Positions 59,535 to 64,000 of a stretch of 64,000 nt of DNA are shown in pieces. Under the pieces are notes generated by a model, which was not told the DNA's origin, ran no database searches, and saw nothing but the letters and a program-made list of their open reading frames with translations. This stretch comes from Listeria goaensis (GTDB taxonomy: Bacteria > Bacillota > Bacilli > Lactobacillales > Listeriaceae). Every line of letters starts with the position of its first letter. The first letter of the stretch is position 1. The DNA is taken from NCBI RefSeq assembly GCF_900186125.1, contig NZ_FYBQ01000001.1, positions 434,001-498,000 of the forward strand, read 5' to 3'. The translations under genes and the position numbers were made by a program.

Positions 59535-60114
59535 ATTTCAAAACATCTCCTTCTTTAATTAAAAACGCATAATGATTGTAAGCTAAAAATGTATCTGGGA
59601 ATATCGGCTGCTCTTTACTCGCTAAATAGCCAATCGTACGACCAAGAGCAAACAACATTCCTTTGTCTAAAGAAGCCGCGGTGATTTTTCTCGCTTCGTC
59701 CACGCCAGGGAAATCCCGACCGGGCTCCGTATAGTCAGCTAAAAAAATAATTTTATCTAGTGTTGACATGTTTTCTGTACCAGTCGTATGCCAGCGAATG
59801 GCATCTAAAATCGCCTCATCGGTAATGCCAAATTCATGCTCCGCCAAGTAAGCCCCAACTGGTGCATGCCAAATCGCATTTTGATAGCGCAAAAATTCCG
59901 GATTCATCTTCTCTTGCACGATGATATCGCGTGCTTTCGCATCATCGATATATTTCGCATAGTCGTGCAAAATGGCAGCAATACTTGCCTTCTCTTCCGA
60001 TTCAAAATAAATTTTGGCGAGCTTTATGGCCGTTTCCTCGACACCAAGCGTATGAATAAACCTTTTTTCAGGCATTGCTTGGCGTACTTTTTCAAGCATT
60101 TCATCACGATTCAT
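59527..60114 (-). CDS. yqeK: HD-domain protein YqeK
   Basis: A 195-residue HD-domain protein. The metal site is seen in FIHTLGVEETA, ILHDYAKYI (about 47-55) and the later ILDAIRWHTTG and LADYTEPGR. Members hydrolyse diadenosine tetraphosphate symmetrically. AAGGAG lies ten bases before the ATG, which is within the end of nadD (11-base overlap). Confidence 0.92.
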   Translation of the reverse strand: MNRDEMLEKVRQAMPEKRFIHTLGVEETAIKLAKIYFESEEKASIAAILHDYAKYIDDAKARDIIVQEKMNPEFLRYQNAIWHAPVGAYLAEHEFGITDEAILDAIRWHTTGTENMSTLDKIIFLADYTEPGRDFPGVDEARKITAASLDKGMLFALGRTIGYLASKEQPIFPDTFLAYNHYAFLIKEGDVLKFE

Positions 60115-60673
60115 ATAACTGATGCTCCTTCACATACCGCACAACTTGTTTCGGTAAAAAATAGTCAATTGGCATCTTTTTCGCCATGCGCTCACGAATG
60201 AGTGAAGACGACACAGACATTTCCGGCACAAACACATTCTTAACTGGGTAAGGCGTTTCAAGGCAATATTCTGGGCGATTTACGCCAACAAATTGAACCA
60301 GCTGAACTAACTGGTTAACGTTGTACCAATTTGGTAAATATTCTACCATATCCCCACCAATAATAAAATAGTAGTCTGTATCTGGATTTTCTTCCACCAT
60401 TTCTTTCATTGTATCATAGGTGAAAGATTTCCCCGCACGCAAAAGTTCCCGCGTATCCATTGCAAAATGCGGATTATCAGAAATCGCAAGCTGCAACATC
60501 TCAGCGCGGTTTGTAGCCGAAACATTCCCGCTCTCTTTATGCGGTGGAACTGAATTTGGGAGGAAAATAATTTGTTCCAAGTTCAGCGCTACCCTGACCT
60601 CGTTTGCAATAATCAAATGAGCAATATGTGGCGGATCAAAAGTGCCACCTAAAATACCAACGCGCTTTTTCAT
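60104..60673 (-). CDS. nadD: Nicotinate-nucleotide adenylyltransferase
   Basis: A 189-residue NadD that makes nicotinate adenine dinucleotide in NAD synthesis. GILGGTFDPPHIAHL (about 6-20) has the HxxH-type nucleotidyltransferase motif; PPHKESGNVS and VSSSLIRERMA (ISSTxIR motif) are present. It overlaps yqeK and follows yhbY by 15 bases. Confidence 0.95.
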   Translation of the reverse strand: MKKRVGILGGTFDPPHIAHLIIANEVRVALNLEQIIFLPNSVPPHKESGNVSATNRAEMLQLAISDNPHFAMDTRELLRAGKSFTYDTMKEMVEENPDTDYYFIIGGDMVEYLPNWYNVNQLVQLVQFVGVNRPEYCLETPYPVKNVFVPEMSVSSSLIRERMAKKMPIDYFLPKQVVRYVKEHQLYES

Positions 60674-60688
60674 AGTTTCACCTCAAAT

Positions 60689-60979
60689 TTAAGGTAATAC
60701 AATTTGTTTTTTAGTTTTCGATTCTTTATATAAAATAATAGTGCGGCCAATCACTTGAACTAGTTCGGCGCCGGCCCGGCCACTAATTGTTTCCGCCACT
60801 TCTTCTTTTGGAACTTCACAATTTTGTAAAACGGAAATTTTAATGAGTTCACGAGCTTCAAGCGCTTCCGCAATTTGAATCACCATATTTGGTGTCACGC
60901 CGCCTTTTCCAACTTGAAAAATCGGGTGAAGCGAATGCGCATTTTTTCGTAAATAACGTTTTTGTGGGTTTGTTAACAT
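60689..60979 (-). CDS. yhbY: YhbY-type CRM-domain RNA-binding protein
   Basis: A 96-residue CRM-domain protein that associates with pre-50S particles. LTNPQKRYLRKNAHSLHPIFQVGKGG region and the late VQVIGRTIILYKES are characteristic; the GxxG loop is GKGG. ATG at 60979 follows GGAGGAAAACG; the longer upstream frame lacks a site. It lies nine bases after aroE. Confidence 0.93.
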   Translation of the reverse strand: MLTNPQKRYLRKNAHSLHPIFQVGKGGVTPNMVIQIAEALEARELIKISVLQNCEVPKEEVAETISGRAGAELVQVIGRTIILYKESKTKKQIVLP

Positions 60980-60989
60980 CGTTTTCCTC

Positions 60990-61799
60990 CTATAATGAAG
61001 CAAGCACCGCCTGTTTCATAATTTCTGTATCAGGCTTTTGCCCCGTCCATAATTCAAAGGCAAGTGCACCTTGATGAATAAACATCGGCAAGCCGTTTTG
61101 AATGATTGCCTGCTTCTCTTCTGCTTCTTTTAAAAATGGCGTTTTTTTCGGATTGTAAATTATATCGCTAACAATTGTCCCCGGACGCAAATTAGCTAAT
61201 GACAGTGGCGTTTCATTTGCGGTTTTCAGGAGACCAACTGAGGTCGTTTGAATCACAACTGAAAAAGACGCCAATTGTTTTTCCGCCTCCGAAATGGTGA
61301 GCGCAGCATCTTCGGGATAGCCTTGAATTAGCTGCTCCGCCTTTGAAATGGTGCGGTTCGCCACCACCACGCGACTTCCAATTTTTTCCTTAATCGCCAA
61401 ATAAATGCCTTTACTTGCACCGCCCGCGCCGATGATTAAGACTGAATCAGTTGGGCGTAGCGGGTGGATTTCAGCTAGGCCAGCAAGATAGCCCAAACCA
61501 TCTGTGTTATAGCCTACCCACTTTGAATTTCTCCGAACGACCGTGTTGACTGCCCCGCATTTTTCGGCAAACTCATCGAGGCTATCTAAAAAAGGAATGA
61601 TGCGTTCTTTAAACGGTACGGTAACATTAAAACCATCCATTTTTTCCATAAAAAGAGGGATTTCCGTGTTAAATTGTTCGATATCAATTTTTTGGCGTGT
61701 GTAGACGGCTTCCATACCGAGTGCGTGAATCGCTGCATGATGCATTTCTGGCGAGAGCGAATGCGCAATTGGGTTGCCGATTACTGCAAATTTTTCCAT
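60990..61799 (-). CDS. aroE: Shikimate dehydrogenase
   Basis: A 269-residue NADP-dependent AroE of aromatic amino-acid synthesis. The shikimate site is in FAVIGNPIAHSLSPEMHH (about 4-20) and NVTVPFKE (Lys at about 66), and the NADP loop is LIIGAGGASKGIY with VANRT. AGGAGG precedes the ATG. It follows yqeH by 12 bases. Confidence 0.95.
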   Translation of the reverse strand: MEKFAVIGNPIAHSLSPEMHHAAIHALGMEAVYTRQKIDIEQFNTEIPLFMEKMDGFNVTVPFKERIIPFLDSLDEFAEKCGAVNTVVRRNSKWVGYNTDGLGYLAGLAEIHPLRPTDSVLIIGAGGASKGIYLAIKEKIGSRVVVANRTISKAEQLIQGYPEDAALTISEAEKQLASFSVVIQTTSVGLLKTANETPLSLANLRPGTIVSDIIYNPKKTPFLKEAEEKQAIIQNGLPMFIHQGALAFELWTGQKPDTEIMKQAVLASL

Positions 61800-61811
61800 T
61801 CCGTATGCCTC

Positions 61812-62912
61812 CTAAATAAGCGGTTCGCGAATCGTCACGTTGACGCCTTTTGGCACCCATGCTGTTACTTTAACATGGCCGTTTGGCACACATACCCAGC
61901 CTAATCCTGAAAATACGATATCCGCTTTTTCGCGAATGACAAACGTGTGGGGAACAAGTTCTGGTAAATCTGCCATGTCTTCTTCACTCGGCGGACTTAA
62001 AATCAAGCCTTTTTGTGTTTCGTAAAGGTGATCTGCTTTTTCTAATTTCGTCCGGTGTGGCTCAAGCTGGTTCGACATGTAAACGATAAACGATGAGCGC
62101 CCACCTTCCGTGAAATCAAGACGTGCAAGCGCACCAAAAAATAACGTCTGCGCACTATTTAATTGGTAGACAACGGGTTTAATTTCTTTTTTCGGTGTAA
62201 TGAGTTTCAATGTTTTTGGACCGATAAAATGCGCCATTTGATGATGATTAATAATCCCTGGTGTGTCCACTAACACGCGGTTTCCTTCAAGTGGGATTTC
62301 AATTTTATCAAGCGTCGTTCCTGGAAATTGTGACGTCGTAATGATGTTGTTTTCACCCGTCGCAAATTTAATAATCCGATTAATTAGCGTTGATTTTCCG
62401 ACGTTTGTACAACCAACAACAAAAACGTCCTCCCCGTCGCGCAAGTCCTCAATTTGTTCCATCAGCGATTCAAAGCCGTAGCCCTTCTCGGCGCTAATGA
62501 GGGCAACATCTGCCGCGCGAAGTCCTAAATCTTTCGCCCGCGTGCGCATATAACGCGTTAATTTATCACGTTTTAAAGACTTTGGTAGCAAGTCCGCTTT
62601 ATTTCCGACCAAAAGCACTGGGTTGCTTCCGACAAAGCGGTGAAGTCCAGGCAGCCAGCTCCCATCGAAGTCGAAAATATCGACAACGTAAACAATGAGT
62701 GCTTTTTTAGCCCCCAAATCATTTAAGATTTTCAAAAAATCATCATCTGTTAAAGAAACATCTTGGATTTCGTTATAATGTTTTAAGCGGAAGCAACGCT
62801 GGCAAATGACTTGTTCTTTATCCAGTGAAGATTTTGGTGCATAACCCGGTTTTGATTTGTCCACAGACTGGATAATCGCGCCGCACCCAATACATCTTAA
62901 TTCTTCGGTCAA
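61812..62912 (-). CDS. yqeH: Ribosome biogenesis GTPase YqeH
   Basis: A 366-residue circularly permuted GTPase needed for 30S assembly. An N-terminal zinc finger (LRCIGCGAIIQ and VICQRCFRLKHYN), then G4 NKAD, G5, G1 GCTNVGKSTL and G3 DTPG, the permuted order of the family, and a C-terminal domain. I take the TTG at 62912, seven bases after GGGAGG; it overlaps the yqeG stop as TTGA. The ATG five codons earlier is inside the site's upstream context and less likely. Confidence 0.93.
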   Translation of the reverse strand: MTEELRCIGCGAIIQSVDKSKPGYAPKSSLDKEQVICQRCFRLKHYNEIQDVSLTDDDFLKILNDLGAKKALIVYVVDIFDFDGSWLPGLHRFVGSNPVLLVGNKADLLPKSLKRDKLTRYMRTRAKDLGLRAADVALISAEKGYGFESLMEQIEDLRDGEDVFVVGCTNVGKSTLINRIIKFATGENNIITTSQFPGTTLDKIEIPLEGNRVLVDTPGIINHHQMAHFIGPKTLKLITPKKEIKPVVYQLNSAQTLFFGALARLDFTEGGRSSFIVYMSNQLEPHRTKLEKADHLYETQKGLILSPPSEEDMADLPELVPHTFVIREKADIVFSGLGWVCVPNGHVKVTAWVPKGVNVTIREPLI

Positions 62913-63430
62913 AGTGAATCCTCCCATTCCATCGGTTGCTTTTTCGCTAACCGTTTTAAAATAATTCGCTCCATAAAGCGATTAAATTTCGTTGCAAGTC
63001 CGTCCGTTTCCTTTACTGGACGCACAAAAATTGTCATCAATTTTTGCCTGTTACCACCAAAAATGTCCGTCATAATTTGATCGCCAATCATAATCGTTTC
63101 CTCAGGCGTCGAGTCAAGCTCGCGCAGCGCTTTTTGGAAATTTTTGCGAAGTGGTTTTTTGGCTTTGGCTAAAAATGGAATTCGTGTGGCGCGCGCAACT
63201 CGTTCAACGCGTTCCTCCGAATTATTCGATAAAATCATCACTTTGATGCCTTCCGCTTCAAGCAGTGTGAACCAGTTAATAATTTCATGCGTCGCGTCCA
63301 TTTCGTCCCAAGCGAGAAGTGTATTATCTAAATCAGTTAAAATTGTTGTTTTCCCTAAACTTTTAATATGCGTTGCCGTAATTCCAAACGGAGAATTTAA
63401 CATCCGATCTGGTGAAAATTGCTTTAGCAC
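62909..63430 (-). CDS. yqeG: HAD-family phosphatase YqeG
   Basis: A 173-residue HAD subfamily IIIA phosphatase. Motif I is ILTDLDNTLLAWDE (about 32-45), motif II MILSNNSEERV, motif III KKP and GDQIMTDIFGGN. Substrate unknown; the operon partner YqeH suggests a link with ribosome assembly or shared regulation. Start is GTG at 63430, seven bases after GGGGTG, giving the usual MLKQF N-terminus. An ATG five codons upstream has no site. Confidence 0.9.
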   Translation of the reverse strand: MLKQFSPDRMLNSPFGITATHIKSLGKTTILTDLDNTLLAWDEMDATHEIINWFTLLEAEGIKVMILSNNSEERVERVARATRIPFLAKAKKPLRKNFQKALRELDSTPEETIMIGDQIMTDIFGGNRQKLMTIFVRPVKETDGLATKFNRFMERIILKRLAKKQPMEWEDSL

Positions 63431-63552
63431 TCTTTCGCACCCCATTTTATATAGTATAAATCTGCAAATACTATCATACCGTTATTTACAAAGATAATCT
63501 ACAAATTTTAACATCTTTCTGCTTTTTTTACAAAAAAAGAATGGTTTAATGC

Positions 63553-63558
63553 TATAAT
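63553..63558 (+). promoter_or_regulatory. Extended -10 of pepF
   Basis: TGCTATAAT, a perfect extended -10, lies about 48 bases before the pepF start. A TTTACA 20 bases upstream is too distant for a standard -35. Confidence 0.6.
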
Positions 63559-63606
63559 GATGAAGAAATAATCTTACAATTATGCGTTTGATAGGGAGGA
63601 AAAAAC

Positions 63607-64000
63607 ATGTCAAAAGACTATTCTCTTATTTGGGAACTCGATTCAATTTATAGTGGTGGCAGTAGCTCAACTGAACTCCGTGATGCACTCCAACAAAACA
63701 AACAAGAGCTCGATCAATTTGTGCAAAACATTCAGGATTGGAGTATCCCAGAAAATACAGAGGACACCGCAGAATTTCTCATTTTAATCAATCAAAACGC
63801 CGATATTTCACGCGTTTTATTAACCGCAAGTTCTTATTTAGAATGTTTAGCCTCAGCCAATGTGAACGATGAACGCGCGCTTGAACTGGCAGCACTTGTT
63901 TACCAACATCAATCTATTTTGCAAACGGCAGAAGACGAATGGCATGAAAAATTTGCGCAAATTTCGGACCGCGTTTGGAATGAAATCCTGACACAAAATG
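63607..64000 (+). CDS. pepF: Oligoendopeptidase F (M3 family), 5' part
   Basis: Only the first 131 codons are inside the window; the frame runs open to the edge. GGGAGG precedes the ATG. The start DYSLIWELDSIYSGGSSS resembles the N-terminus of M3 oligoendopeptidases of the PepF type, and the following helical part (DISRVLLTASSYLECLASANVND) fits. The zinc motif lies outside the window. Placement next to yqeG agrees with Lmo1493. Confidence 0.82.
   Translation, partial: MSKDYSLIWELDSIYSGGSSSTELRDALQQNKQELDQFVQNIQDWSIPENTEDTAEFLILINQNADISRVLLTASSYLECLASANVNDERALELAALVYQHQSILQTAEDEWHEKFAQISDRVWNEILTQN

Overview
The window reads as a chromosomal segment of a low-GC Gram-positive bacterium of the genus Listeria, probably one of the species outside the L. 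monocytogenes group. The gene order follows the L. monocytogenes block from the thiamine-transporter/ABC-F region through dapA, sodA, ispG, zurRMA, nfo, ispH, rpoD-dnaG, glyQS, recO, era, phoH, hrcA-grpE-dnaK-dnaJ, lepA, comEABC and yqeHG to pepF. The same clusters are partly shared with Bacillus subtilis (asd-dapG-dapA-rnjB, yqfO-trmK-sigA-dnaG, comEA-EB-EC-holA). The species is not fixed by what I can see. No plasmid, phage or insertion-sequence genes are present.

Layout. 1-3500: a TPP riboswitch for a gene off the left edge, a YjbR protein, a YkpA-type ABC-F ATPase, a Nudix hydrolase and a small membrane protein. 3504-8443: RNase J2 and the diaminopimelate branch of lysine synthesis (asd, dapG, dapA). 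8504-15460: a class B PBP, sodA, a DUF1189 protein, ispG, azlCD and a DEDDh exonuclease. 15476-19442: the PrsA foldase lipoprotein, the zinc-uptake operon zurA-zurM-zurR with its Zur box, and tspO. 19444-23750: ppaC, nfo, a DEAD-box helicase and ispH. 23866-24350: a five-repeat CRISPR array with no cas genes, plus its leader and a good promoter. 24436-34141: yqfO-trmK, the yaiI-dnaG-rpoD macromolecular synthesis operon, ppsR, and glyQS behind a T-box.

34138-37063: recO, then a short accessory block holding an orphan SUKH (SMI1/KNR4) immunity gene, a DUF4352-like membrane protein, and a membrane gene with two L7/L12-like domains that is broken by two frameshifts in A-runs. 37078-43334: era, cdd, dgkA, ybeY, pgpH, phoH, yqeY and the short rpsU gene (S21), a ribosome-assembly and c-di-AMP cluster. 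43378-53083: rsmE, prmA, the CIRCE-controlled hrcA-grpE-dnaK(-dnaJ) stress operon, hemW and lepA. 53216-58345: rpsT, a 111-bp palindromic element, then holA and the comE competence operon. 58431-64000: yqeM, rsfS, yqeK, nadD, yhbY, aroE, yqeH, yqeG and the start of pepF.

Most genes are on the minus strand in tightly packed, often overlapping operons. Plus-strand genes sit as single units or short operons, usually with a bidirectional terminator facing the neighbouring minus operon. The parts that are not ordinary core genome are the orphan CRISPR with its structured leader, the recO-era accessory block with the frameshifted gene, the palindromic element after rpsT, two related nested-palindrome terminators, and unexplained palindromes over the asd and yaiI-dnaG-rpoD promoters.
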